Part shown: positions 12,601 to 24,531 of the stretch, piece by piece | How the letters are laid out: each line of letters opens with the position of its first letter | Numbering within the stretch: position 1 is the first letter of the stretch | Assembly (NCBI RefSeq): GCF_964199755.1 | Contig: NC_133901.1 | Coordinates: forward strand, 26,872,397 to 26,936,396 | Reading direction: 5' to 3' | Length of the DNA stretch: 64,000 bases | Origin: Larus michahellis | Taxonomy: Eukaryota > Chordata > Aves > Charadriiformes > Laridae | Position numbers and translations under genes: made by a program | The notes under the pieces: model-generated | Database searches by the model: none | What the model saw: only the letters and a program-made list of their open reading frames with translations | Told to the model about the DNA's origin: nothing

Positions 12601-15600
12601 TACTATACCCTGGAGTGTTACCCTGCACACAGAATACACGCTTGAATCCATCTCCTACAGAGAACAGAAGCATTAGCTTTTCACAATTAAAAAACGTGCT
12701 TGGCAAGACCAGTATCTCTCCACACCCCAAAAAGATTCTTTTCATCTTTATTTTACTATTCACATTTTTGTCCTCTTGCAAAAAGAACTCAGTATTTAAT
12801 CACACTTTTTATAAGCAGTTCATCCCATATTTTTTTAATCAGTTAATATGTTGGCCTTAGCTTCTTATTAGGTCACCCTACGCTTTCCTCATTTTCAGCA
12901 GACAAATCTAGCTTTATCAATTCTTGTTTGTATTTGAATTGGCTCTGAACTAAGATTTGATAGAGCAGAGGAATGTGCATCGTGCCCTTCCTTCCTTTCC
13001 AGGTTCAATTCCGTCTCAGTTAAATAACAAACGCAGTGCCAAATACATGTCTGCAGGCAGCTCATACTCATTGTCAGATTCATGTATGTGTATTATTACA
13101 GTTTGGCAGGCTGCAGAATAATATAATAATTTACAACCCAAGATACTTTTCTAGACACAGGATTTCAGTTTGTATGACTTGAAGGCACACTGGCCACATG
13201 GGCTATTGCTTAAGCTCACTGAAATTCACCTTCCATATTGGGTTGGTCTAGCATTTCATTTCCTCTCGAGTGCTTAAAATAGGATACAGTAAAAGTAGAG
13301 ATATGCCCAGGGTCTGTGCAGCATGCAAGAAGAGTGAATTTCAAATATATTGCATGACTCTGTGAATATCAGTCTGATTATTTAACCTGGGAGCAAAGTA
13401 TTTTCACTCCTGACTTTATTCTAAATGTGTTTAAGATATATGAAGACCTGTGGGTAAGAATTTTTGGACAGCAAAAATCCTGTCACCTAAGAAACTTGGA
13501 CACACCAGTGAGGAATTGCAACCCATGCTGTTGTTGTATCTGTGCTATTGCAAACTCCTGTGGTTGTATTACTTGTTAAAGTAAATATTGTTAAACTCTA
13601 CTGGGAAGCACAACAAACAGGAAAGTGGACAGAAAAGCAATATTTGCAATTGGATTCATAGCTCCTCCACCTAGTTTGGCCACAACAAAACTGCTCTGTA
13701 CTGACAGTCTTACAATTGTGAAAAGGATGTCTTTAGTAGCAGCATCTTCCAGATGAAGCTCATGTATGACTCTGGCTGAAAGACAAGAGTCTCCAACAGG
13801 TGTAGGGCACATTCACCTTAACTCAGTCAGACTGGAAACCCTCTCACCAGGGATCGATTTCTTAAACGCTCTCTGAGACTCTCACAGACAAACAGGCTTG
13901 CAAAGAAGAAAGCATCATCATACTAAGTCCTCCACTTGGCTGGATTCCCTGAACTCTTGGGGGACGTGCTTAACTATGAGCAACAACAGAATAGTGTACT
14001 AAACTACACATCACTCATGGGCTCTTTTGAGGGGAGTCTGTTTTTATTGGCAAAACAAGAAGCCTCAGAAGTTTAGCTTCATTTGGCTAAGGCTAACTTT
14101 GCAAATACCACATTTTCAGACTTTCATTACAAAGGAAGTTGAGGGTCACTTAATCATGGAATCGTAGAATCGCCTAGGTTGGAAGGGACCTTTCAGATCA
14201 TCTAGTCCGACCATCAACGTAACCCTGACAAAACCCATCACTAAACCATATCTCTAAGCACTATGTCTACCCGTCTTTTAAAAACCTCCAGGGATGATGC
14301 CTCAATCACTTCCCTGGGCAGCCTCTTCCAATGCTTAGTAACTCTTTTCAGTGTAAAAATCTTTCCTAATATCCAGTCTAAATTTCCCCTGGCGCAACTT
14401 GAGGCTGTTTCCTCTTGTTCTATGGCCTGTTACTTGGGAGAAGAGACTGACCCCCACCGACCCCCACCTCTCTACAACCTCCTTCTTGAATGAAATCTTG
14501 TTTCAGATAAGCAGTGATGGCATCCTTTTTTAAAATTTCTATGTAGGAAAAAGTAAAATGATTGTTGTGGTACTTACAAATAAGCTATATGATCTTTTGT
14601 AGAAGAATCGTCATTTGATTTGAGCAATTTATCAAATAACTATGGAGCTAAGCACTGCCTAAGGTTAGTACATAGCTGTAACAAGGCTCCTGGTTTAAAT
14701 TTCTAATTCTTCCAGTGACTCATGGACAAGTCATTTAGTGTTTTTATTCTCAGCAAATTCTCAGTAAAACTTTCCTTGATAATAGCAGCACTGGTAGACA
14801 AGTTACTGGTATTTCCCAAGAGGAGATGCAGCGTCTGTATCATATTTTCCTTGTCTGCAAATTATCGATAATATCATCTACCTCATGCAAATTTGTGAAA
14901 CTCAACAGATTAATAGTGGTATAAAAAAAAAGGAGTAAAACAGTTTTGAGCAAAGGTCAGATGAAAGCTACCACATATAAGGTGGAAGGTGTTAAGTAGC
15001 ACATGAGACACAGGTGAAGTGAAAATACAGTTGTCAGCCTCGGGCAAATCAGTTTGCAGTGCAGTGAGGGAAGAGAGCAAGAGGTCCAGTCAACCAGTGA
15101 AAAGACTTCTCCAGATCACTGTCAGGGTGAGGGCGAAGGAGTTGTCCACATGCAGCAGCTGCATAATCGACGTCCCTGAAGTGTTTCTAAACAGCTGCAA
15201 TTTGCTGCCAAATCTAGCCTGATGATACAAGGGTAAAATGAGGGAGATGCTCCCAAAAAAATTACCTATTAGCACACAGAAAATCCTCAGCTTGATAATT
15301 TATCTTGTTGGTTCAAAACTCCAGATGTAGGGAGAAAGAGAGGCCAGTCACATATCTTTCATTAAAAGCTAATAACTGAAAAAATAGGTTTAAAGGTTGT
15401 GAATTATGTAAGATAATGCCTACTGAGAACACAACTCTGCTGTCTCACTGGCCCGTGCACTCTGTACACAAATCAAGCAAAATATTAGTAATTGCTGTGT
15501 AAACACAGATGGGTGCTCAGCGCAGGGAGCACTACCTGCTGCTGAAACCACCAGCTCTGTGAGTTCAGCTGCAAGTCAGAAGCTGAAAAGCCATTTCTGC

Positions 15601-18600
15601 TCCCAGTTACAAGGTATTAATTTGGAGTTATTTCTAGGACTTCAGGGCGCCAGTTGTTTCTCTGCTACTATAACTCTCAGCAAAATTTGCCTTGGAAGAG
15701 AGGTATTCTTAACAGTAAAAAAAACCCAACCGACAAACAAACAAACCACAACAATTCAGTTAAGCCAGTTACGCAAATCACCCAACAGCAAAGAGCATCC
15801 TCAAAGGTCAAAAAGATAGTGATGTTTCTCCTTGCGGCTGTATTCCAAATAACATACAGGCTTCAAAATCCAAACCACTTTTCAAAAGCTAAATGTTACT
15901 TTCCCTTTTGGAAAATGCTAGGCATTATTTATATACCTCTGCATAAATCTCCATGTTATTTCCTTTTTATGGATGGTTTTAGTAATTGTGCTATTTTTTA
16001 AAAAAAGAAAAAATTTCCTCATATTTTGTATTTATACTCACATATATTTACTTAATTTTTATTATTCTGGCTGTTTAGTATTGTATTATTATTAAGAGGT
16101 GGCTTTAGTTCCTACAAAGTTGGAATTATTTTTTTTTTTTACCTTTAGGTTTTGGACTATAAATCTATTAGGAAAACAAATGATAGAGGGTCACTTAAAG
16201 GAAAAAAAATAGATATCAAAACTTCTGATGAAGTTTCATTTCATGATGAAGTCATAAATGCTCAGTCATGTTTTTCACTTAGAGAGGGTCATTTAAAATA
16301 CCACCTTGATCTCCAGCCTGGAGAGCTTGAGGAAGCTGTTTATTTGGATTCCAGGCTCTTAACTGCTGGAAATCTCAACTGCTCTCTTTATAAATCTCTT
16401 TTTACAACTTCCTGGCCAATAATAAAAAATCCCTCAGGTAAAAAGATTTCCTGACATAATTTTTCTGGTATCTGTTCTAGAATTATTTAAATACATCATT
16501 TGGCAGCTGAGTGAAAGGAATGCCCCATTCTTCCCAAAGAGCAGCTCTGCTGTTCTATTTTCCCTACCATGCAGTTTATGAAAGACAGAGCAAATACTAG
16601 TTACCAATAGGTCCATACATAATAGCAGACTATCTTTCTTTACAAATTTAATTTCCACTTTGCATATATTTAAAAAGAGGAAGAATCAGTTTACATTTAA
16701 AAATTCATTTACTATTGAGAGAAGATTTGGCTCAACCTCAGCTGCTGATTAAATGTATGTATTATAAACAAAACAGGACTGAAGAAAACATGGTATCACT
16801 AGCAGATAGTCTCCAACCTCTACAATTCCCTCAACATGTGTTAAAAATTATTATGGATTTTAAAAAATCAGCTTGTTAAGGGATTAAAGAAACCCAAACA
16901 AACAAACAAACAAAAAAACCCAAAAACAACACTGGAGAGAGCTCAGACACCCCAACTCCTCTGAATCCAAGATTGTAAAATGCAAAGCAACAACATTCTT
17001 CCTAGAATTGCTTGTGTTTGGATAATAGAGAGGCCAGAAACCAAACACCACATTCAGGTACAGATGATGTTATAGATGGAAGGACAAGCTTCAAATAGTC
17101 TTTAGTCTTTAAATGACCACAGTTTCCTACAGCAAACTCACATAATACTAGGATGTTAAAAATCCAACATTTGGGAATGGGGAAACACTTGCAATTGGGC
17201 AATAAATAGGGTGCCAGTGCTAATGCAAACATATTTTGATGCTATTCTGTAGAAGCTGAGAAAGCTCTCTCACTTAACTAAGATTTTCTAAACACATTGT
17301 CCAACATGCCATTTTGAGTAATTCACAGGAACACTTGAAGCATAAGGATGAACAGATAATATTTTACAATATATCTTCCACTGGGAAGTAAGCCAGAGTA
17401 TAACCTACAGAGGAAGAAGGGGCTTGAGGAAATTCCTGGAATAGCAAGCCATTCAGCTGTAAGCTATAAAGAAAGATATGGCAACCCATTGCTTATTCTT
17501 ATATTGAACATCTGCTTTCAAAAATCATTCATAGTTATCATCTGTTAGTAATAGTTTTCATGTTTTATTACCAACATGCTGTATAATGAAGAACTGGAAA
17601 AGCCACACGTTCCAAAGAAAAGTCTGTAATTTTCTTTAATGCAAACACACAAAGCTATCGATGGGCCTGATCCAACCCTCACTGAAATCAGTGGGAGTTG
17701 AGTGAGTCCCTCTGTGCACAGGAAATGAATTGAAATTAATGAGACTACATATGGTTCCGAGGTAATTTATGCCTTTTTCTGGCTGTTAATATTTATAGGA
17801 CCTTAATCTGCTTCCACTTGTATCAGCGTTCAACTGTACTGACTAAGCTGACTCTACTCTGAATTTATAGCTGCATGAAGAGAAGGAAAAGAAAGGCTAT
17901 TGTATGTTTGCAATTTACTGTACCAAGTTATTACTATTCTCCAAGATTCTCCTATCTCTAAATCAGATTCCCTATTTAGTTTTATTCCTGTACAGGTTTC
18001 TTCTAAGTATAGAAAATTCTGTTACCCTTGCCTATCCAAATTATATTGGACTATACAGCAGGCTGTACATCAATGGAGCAATACACAGACTGGACTATAC
18101 TCCATCAAAGCTTGGAAGAGCGAGCTCTTTACCGACAAACTCTTTTCACAGCAACAGGACAAGCTCTGCCTTGTCAGCTACTGACATTTGGTCATTCGAA
18201 TACATGAACAACGGTTCTCAAACAAAAACTTCTCAAGCATGGCTTTTCAGTTTATTCAACAATGTATTTTCTTAGATTCACTCAGAAAGCTTCTGAAAAA
18301 TCTGCATTTATCATTCCTCTTTTCCTACAGAAATCCATTGCTCGTGCTGCAGCCAAACAGCTGGCCAGTTTGTATAATACCAAGTATACCTACGGCCCAG
18401 GAGCTACAACAATCTGTAAGTACTGGCCTGCATATACTCGCTGTCTATATTAAGTGCTACTAAGACTATCAAATGCAGTTTTCTAGTGATTCTCATTCTT
18501 CTTCTCGAGTAGTCCCCTACTTTCTTCACATGCATAAACTGAGAGGTATAAATGGAACCTGTCATTTCTGAAATATGGGATGACATATTCCTTAAGGATC

Positions 18601-19835
18601 CTAGGGAGTGTGTGACCCCCTGGAAAGTAAAGTGATGTGGTAAAGTGTTTAGTGGTAAAATTCATGTGCATAGCATGAATTCCTAAATCATACACAGCTT
18701 AGATTCAAACATAAAAATCTTGACCTGGGTTTTTCTGCATTTCCAGTATCTCCAAGTCAAAGTGAAAAGATGATGTGAATCCTGAAGAATGGCTTCAACC
18801 ACTCTAGCAACACAGATAATTATTTCTTTTACTTTGCATTACAGTCTGAGAAATGCACTAATTACAATTTCATTTATGGGAACTCAGCTGTCAGGATATG
18901 GCCTTTGCAATGTCAAAAGTTGAGCTGAGGTTACCCAATCTAGATTTCTAGAACTTTAATATCTCCTATATTTAAGATCTCTTAATTTACTTAAATATGT
19001 AAATTAACCTCTTTTCCCTACTTCTGTTTCCTTAAATAATTAAAAAAAAAAAACTTTAAAAAACCAGTTTCTCTCAATTTTTAGAATACTTATGGAGATT
19101 TTGCCTTTAAAAATGTTTTGGTGATGCTTAGCAATTCTGCAGGCTCCTTGCTTAGCAAAAGACACTGCCTTCATTGTACCAAAGTACTGGAAAGGGAGGG
19201 TACCATTTGTCCAAAGAAAAAGATGAAGCTGATATCCCCAATCTGCAGTTCTTTCGGATCTGTATGAACCTCAAAAAGCTACTCAGTGAGAGTAGCTTCT
19301 GCTACCAAATCTTTTCCTACCAAATCTTTCTAAACAACCCCATGCAAGCATGCCATTCTCCTGTTCCTTAGACATTCCTTACACGGTCTCCCCAAAATAT
19401 TGACAAGGAGGGAGCAGTTTAGCTTGTTACGTTTGCTTGCACGCATCAGCTGGAAAGAAGCTCAAAAATAGCCTAAAATCACAGAAGTTTTTCCATAAGC
19501 AAGAAAATTAACTGAATATTCCCCTTTTTTTTTTTTTTCCTGTCGTTTCTGCATTTCTGGCCACATGACATGACTCCAAAGTATATCACATTTCAACGAG
19601 TAGCCACACTTTCCTAGTTAAGCTTTATTTTATTTTTTTATCAACAGATCCTGCTGCAGGGGGCTCTGATGACTGGGCTTACGATGAAGGCATCAAGTAC
19701 TCTTTCACTTTTGAGCTCCGAGACACTGGTAGATATGGTTTTGTTCTTCCTGAATCTCAGATAAAGCCAACCTGTGAAGAGACTCTACTTGCTGTTAAAT
19801 ACATTGCCAATTATGTCCTTGAGCACTTGTATTAG
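628..19835 (+). CDS. CPB1: Carboxypeptidase B1 (pancreatic procarboxypeptidase B), 5' end outside window
   Basis: Secreted zinc exopeptidase of family M14 that removes C-terminal Lys/Arg after trypsin activation. Nine exons are seen: 628-752, 3144-3243, 4729-4830, 5602-5703, 8035-8145, 8244-8334, 9056-9258, 18331-18415, 19648-19835. All have GT-AG borders and compatible phases and give 368 residues. Human CPB1 has 417, so about 49 N-terminal residues (signal peptide, start of propeptide) are missing on the left. In visible-residue numbering: the activation site follows Lys-Ala-Arg61; zinc ligands are His127 and Glu130 (motif FHAREW) and His255 (TIHSYS); Asn202-Arg203 lie in DPNRNF; Tyr307 matches Tyr248 of carboxypeptidase A; catalytic Glu329 lies in FTFELRD. 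Asp314, equivalent to position 255, is the residue that sets preference for basic C-termini and separates B from A types. All key residues are intact, so the gene looks functional. The intron before exon 18331-18415 is unusually long, about 9 kb. Confidence 0.95.
8548..8640. repeat. Alternating purine-pyrimidine microsatellite (TA/CA/TG rich)
   Basis: About 90 bp of mixed TATA, CATA, CACA and CGCACACG steps, nearly all alternating purine-pyrimidine, in the CPB1 intron after exon 8244-8334. Reading frames across it give Tyr/Ile/Cys/Val-rich artefacts. Confidence 0.8.
11318..11388. repeat. Short imperfect inverted repeat, MITE-like remnant
   Basis: The left arm starts GGGCCTAATTCGCTCC and the right arm is GACTTCAACAGGCTCTGGG plus TCAGG. 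The right arm's reverse complement partly matches the left. It resembles the palindromic 'gggcctgatccaaagcccattgaagtcaatggg' type repeat that I recall from turtle, crocodile and bird genomes. The family assignment is from memory and uncertain. Confidence 0.4.
12387..12404. repeat. Cytosine homopolymer tract
   Basis: CCCC-C-A followed by 12 uninterrupted C (12,393-12,404) and then GGG. The opposite strand is a guanine tract that could form a quadruplex or cause sequencing length errors. It is intronic in CPB1 with no obvious function. Confidence 0.85.
14153..14495 (-). mobile_element. CR1 LINE fragment, 3' end, antisense orientation
   Basis: It begins with the reverse complement of the CR1 terminus (tcatggaatcgtagaatcgc, then 'ctaggttggaagggacc') and continues with the typical 3' UTR text ('atctagtccgaccatcaac', 'cctccagggatgatg', 'cttccctgggcagcctcttc'). 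Only the 3' end is present, as usual for a 5'-truncated LINE insertion. Lies in the large CPB1 intron. Confidence 0.9.
17663..17760. repeat. Possible MITE-like repeat remnant
   Basis: GGGCCTGATCCAACCCTCAC is followed by TGAAATCAGTGGGAG, close to one arm of the same palindromic sauropsid repeat suspected at 11,318-11,388. The second arm is degraded (a weak match near 17,730-17,750). Confidence 0.35.
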
Positions 19836-19853
19836 AATGGAATTCTAAAAACT

Positions 19854-19859
19854 ATTAAA
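19854..19859 (+). promoter_or_regulatory. CPB1: Polyadenylation signal of CPB1 (ATTAAA)
   Basis: ATTAAA lies 19 bp after the TAG stop of CPB1. A very short 3' UTR is plausible for this pancreatic gene. A T-rich stretch follows at about 19,880-19,900. Confidence 0.7.
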
Positions 19860-21444
19860 GAAGGTTTTATTCAAAGATGCCTTCCTTTTTTTTCTTCCCT
19901 AAAAATAGGTGCTTATTTCTCTTTACTTAACGTTACTCGTCATATCCTTGGTCCATCATAGGTCAATAAAATTACAAGTTTGTCAAGAGAAATTATATCT
20001 TTTATTAAGGCAACTGATATAGTCAATGGGGTCTAAAAAGAAAGATCACAAGAAGCTTAATCAATTTAAGGTAAAGGTTGCCTTAGTGATTAAAATTATC
20101 CTAATTTAATCCAGAGCAGAAGGCAGAGCATTAGAACTTATACAGCCTGAATGCTAAACAGAATGAAAACAGATAGGGGATTCATATAAACGCACCTTCA
20201 TCCACCCATTCATTGCCTTAACGGCAACAGTAGCAAGGAAAAGTTCACATCACATACTTCTAAAATGATGATAGCTGTGATATGCTCTTGTGAATTTCCT
20301 CAAAACCCACCATGGATCTGCCCCGTCACTGAAAACTAGTTTGGATCCAAGGTCACTGCTAATCCAATCTGAACTCAGTGCTGAAGTTTATAATCACTAT
20401 TAGTTTTAAAGACCAACATTTGATACAAACTATAAACTACCCTGCATTTAAAGTTCTCGCACTCACTACAGTAGCATTTCTCAAACTGTTCTGAGAGTCC
20501 TGGTACTTCCTGGTGCCCCACATGTGCCTACTGTTATGAGCGGAAGAATCATAAACAGCCATAAAGACTAAGCCTGGTGATAAATGATTAACTGTTTCTT
20601 TCATGAGAAGCTGTAAAGAATTATCCCCTCCCAATCAATTTTCTGTACAGGTAATGTGGGTCTGATTGGGTCAGAGTGACTGAGAGTGATAAATAGCCAC
20701 TCTGGGCAGCTTCCTCACGCAGCTGCAGAAAATGTGTTTGGCATTTATTAATGCTGTTTAGAGCTTGGCTAATATGTGACACGCTCTGCAGAAAGATGGG
20801 GAAAAACCTTATGTCAACACAGAACCTGGCTGATCTCCCTGCCATTGCTGGAAGCTCTGAACAGAAGACTTCCGCTGCCCGTTGATGCTCCTGGAATTAG
20901 CACTCTTTCTGGCAGGTTCCCAGCTGATGCACTCAAAACAGCCCATGAAATGCATCTTACAGAGAAAACGGTTCTCCCAAGAAAATCTCCAAATTCGGAC
21001 CTGTCAAAAAACTAAGTTCTCCTTTTTTGTCTCTTCTCTGTGGAGGGAAATAGAAAAGCAAGGTCCAATTCAAAATGACATTTTCATTTACATGCATAAG
21101 AAAAAGAAAGGAACACATCCACTGGCCCACTCCGATTAGCCCAGTAGCACTCAGATTAAACTAGTCCTCACACACGACTGATAAGTGTATGGTTTTGATC
21201 AGTGGTGAAACTGAACCCATGTGTGAAAGTAGCATATACCAGGAAAAAGACATGTCATTCTGTTTTGCAAAAGAAGTAGGGGGAAGGGTAAACAACATTA
21301 CTAAAAATAGCACAGGATACAAGCAGAACATACTGGCCACAGCCACACATGTCACAAAGGCCAGAAAAATAAATTACTCAGAATATACAACATTTTGGCT
21401 AATTTTAACTGAGTATTAACTGGAAAAAGGGAAACACCGCACCC
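19860..21444. other. Intergenic sequence downstream of CPB1
   Basis: No gene or classifiable repeat was recognised. Reading frames are short and show no domain. Confidence 0.6.
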
Positions 21445-22788
21445 ATTTTTTAAAAGGGTAGAAAGGAGGACCCTGGGAACTACCAACCTGTCAGCCTCTT
21501 CTCTGCGCCTGGGAAGATCATGGAACAGATCCACCTACAAGCTATGCTAAGGCACATGGAGGACAGGGAGGTGATTTGAGACAGCCAGCACAGCTGCACC
21601 AAGGGCAAGTCCTGCCTGACCAACCTTGTGACCTTCTATGATGGAGTGACTACATCAGTGGACAAGGGAAGAGCTATGGATGTCGTCTATCCGGACTTCT
21701 GTAAAGCCTTTGATATGGTCCCCCACAACATCTTTCTCTCTAAACTGGGAGATATGGATTTGATGGGTCAATGACTCAATGTCCAGATGGAGATTGGTGA
21801 CGAGTGGTGTCCCTCAGGGGTCCGTGTTGGGACCAGTACTGTTTTTATCTTCATCAGTGACATACAGAGTGGTATTGAGTACACCCTCAGCAAGTTTGTG
21901 GACAACACAAAGCTGAATGGTGCAGCTGGCATGCCTGAGGGATGGGATGCCATCCAGAGGGACTTGGACAAGCTCGAGAAATGGGCCCATGTGAACCTCA
22001 TGAGGTTCAACAAGGACAAGTGCAGGGTCCTGCACCTGGGTAGGGGAAACCCCCAGTATCAACAGAGGCTGGGGGATGAAGGGATTGAGAGCAGCCCTGC
22101 TGGGAAGGATTTGGGGGTACTGGTGGAAGAGAAGCTGGACATGAGCCAACAACATGTGCTCACAGCCCAGAACGACAACAATATCCTGGGCTGCATCAAA
22201 AGAAGTGTGGCCAGCAGGCCAAGGGAGGTGATTCCGCCCCTCTGTTTTCGCCCTGAGGACACCCCACCCTGGAGTCCTGTGTCCAGCTCTGGGGCCCTCA
22301 GCACAGGAAAGACATGGACCTGTTGGAGCGGGTCCAGACGAGAGCCAGAGAAATGATCAGAGGGCCGGGGCACCTCTCCTACGAGGACAGGCTGAGAGGT
22401 TGGGGTTGTTCAGCCTGGAGAAGAGAAAGCTCCAGGGAGACCTTATTGCAGCCTTTCGGTACTTAAAGGAGGCCTACAGGAAAGATGGGGACAAACTTTT
22501 AAGCAGGGCCTGTTCTGGTAGGTCAGGGGGTAATTGTTTTAAACTAAAAGAGAGTAGACTTAGACTAGATATAAGGAAGACATTTTTTACAATGAGGGTG
22601 GTGAAACACTGGAACAGGTTGCCCAGAGGAGTCCTAGATGCCTCACCCCTGGAAACATTCAAGGTCAGGTTGGACGAGGCTCAGAGCAACCTCATCTATT
22701 TGAAGATGTCCCTGCTTATTGCAGGTGGGTTGGACTAGATGGCCTTTAAAGGTGCCTTCCTACCCAAACTATTGCATGATTCTGTGAT
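21445..22788 (+). mobile_element. CR1 LINE, 3' half with decayed reverse transcriptase
   Basis: About 1.34 kb of CR1 in sense orientation. Translation starts with the reverse-transcriptase text around [11 protein letters not shown] and KIMEQI, interrupted by a stop near 21,579 and further frame breaks, then an open stretch at 21,787-22,356. The catalytic FADD motif reads FVDN at about 21,895, so the enzyme is dead. The 3' UTR ends at the CR1 terminus ('ttgcatgattctgtgat'). A 5'-truncated fossil. Confidence 0.93.
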
Positions 22789-23920
22789 TAACAACCACCC
22801 AGGGACTATCCTGACCATAACTGCATTATGTGGGAAGATATCACAGGCCTTACACCAACTGCAAGCTGAATTGTTGATACTCAGCACCGTTTATCACTAT
22901 GAAGGCTCTTTGCAGGACTGCAGGCAACCAAACACACAATTACAAATACTGTTGAGGGGTAGGTCACGGCACTCAGCAGCTCAGTGTTAGGGTTACCCCA
23001 GTTGACTTAAAACTGTGACTCTGAGGCAGGATATGACACATATTTGGTACCTCTGAAAACCACAAAGTCAAATCACAGCAAGGCAGTAATATGTAGCTTT
23101 TCTGTGCCTTCTCCACAGATGGCACTCCTTAGCACCTCTGGTCAAATTACATAGATCCAAAGAAAAGCAGCAATTAAACATGATATATCATCCATGCAGC
23201 TTGGAACATATACCAAAGAATATATGCGAGAAATTTAATTTAAGCAGGAAAGGACATTCTGCTAGCAAGTAAGCTGTTAGAGACACTAAAAGAAAACATG
23301 GAGAGGAAGCAAAAGTTCAGCAACAAGTTGCAATGCTTCAAATTTCAGCATTGCTTTCAAAAAGACCATCAAAAATCCATATGCAAAACTGATTGATAAC
23401 ATATTTTCAAAGATGCTATTGTAGTTATTTGGAACCAGTTCCTCAGTTATGAAATAGTTCTTACAGAAAACCAGGAGAGACACAGGAAAATAAATAAAAA
23501 CATACTATATGCATGATGGATGTACATTTTGACGTTTGTAAAATGTGGGCTTTTTCAACAATTCCATAGAAAAATTTCCAGTGTTCTCCAAACTGAATCT
23601 TCTTGCTTTCTAAAACCAAATAAATGCATAAAGGAACAGTAAATGTTTGATACAAATAGAATTCACCTCACAAACAATCTGTGGTTTTGATTTTTCTTTA
23701 ATTTCTTTAATTGCACAGCTTAAGCTGAGTCTTTACTGTGAACACTATAAGCCTACACTGCAGTTCTGCATGTAAGAATATTTTTAACCATAATCATGTT
23801 TATGAAAAAAAAGCCATGAAAAAACAGGGAAGTAACTCTGCAGCCCTGACATACCTGGGAATTTTGTCAAGAATGGAGGACTCTAGCAAAGAAATACCAT
23901 CAATGCGTATTCACAGCAAG
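22789..23920. other. Intergenic sequence between two CR1 copies
   Basis: Nothing recognisable. A/T-rich, with no supported exon. Confidence 0.6.
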
Positions 23921-24531
23921 GAAGGCCAGGGGTGTCCTGGGTTGAATTAGGCAGAGCAGTGCCAGTGGGTCAAGGGAGGTGGTCCTTCCCCTCCACTCAG
24001 CCCTGGTGAGGCCAAATCTGGAGAGCAGGATTCAGCGCCGGTCTTCCCAGTACAAGAGACAGGGACACACTGGAGTGAGTTCAATGCAGGGCCATAAAGA
24101 TGATTGAGAGACTGGAGCACACGTCATCCAAGGAGAGGCTGAGAGAGCTGGGACTGTTCACCCTGGAGAAATGAAGGCTCAGGGGGATCTTATCTATGGG
24201 TATAAATACCTGATGTGAGAGTTTACAGAAGACAGAGACAGGCTCTTCTCAGTAGTGCTCGGTGGCAGGACAAGAGGTGACGAGCACAAATTAAAGCACA
24301 TGAAACTCCATGTGAACACAAGACGAGACTTTTTTTACTGTGCAGGTGCCCAAACACTAGAACAGGTTACCCAGAGATGTTGTGGAGTCTCCATCCTTGG
24401 AGGTGTTCAAAATTTGACTAGACGCAACTCTGGGCAGCCTGCTTTAAGCGACCTTGCTTTGAGCAGGGGGTTGAATTGGATGGTCTCAAGTGGTGCCATC
24501 CAGCCTCAACTGTTCTGTGATCCTGTGAGAT
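23921..24531 (+). mobile_element. CR1 LINE fragment, 3' end
   Basis: Sense-strand CR1 3' region: 'ccaggggtgtcctgggttg', 'ctcagccctggtgaggcc', 'aggctgagagagctgggac', 'cctggagaaatgaaggctc' and, near the terminus, 'gttctgtgatcctgtga'. It diverges from the 21,445-22,788 copy, so it is a separate insertion, not a continuation. Confidence 0.9.

Larger units (their letters stand above)
9259..18330. other. Large CPB1 intron (about 9 kb)
   Basis: The intron starts at GTAAGT (9259) and ends in a pyrimidine tract plus CAG before 18331. It holds a CR1 fragment (14,153-14,495), a cytosine run (12,387-12,404), two short hairpin-like repeat remnants (11,318-11,388 and about 17,663-17,760) and A/T-rich simple sequence. 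No other exon, tRNA or gene was recognised. The longest frame (15,654-16,001) lacks any recognisable domain. Confidence 0.7.

Noticed and set aside
16152-16454. 100-codon plus-strand frame in the CPB1 intron
   Set aside because: No recognisable domain, A/T-rich intron context and length within chance expectation.
16890-16915. Short direct repeats (AAAC/CAAA) suggestive of a repeat array
   Set aside because: A simple AAAC microsatellite; no spacer structure, so not CRISPR-like.
21814-22373. 113- and 104-codon minus-strand frames
   Set aside because: Antisense shadows of the CR1 reverse-transcriptase region.
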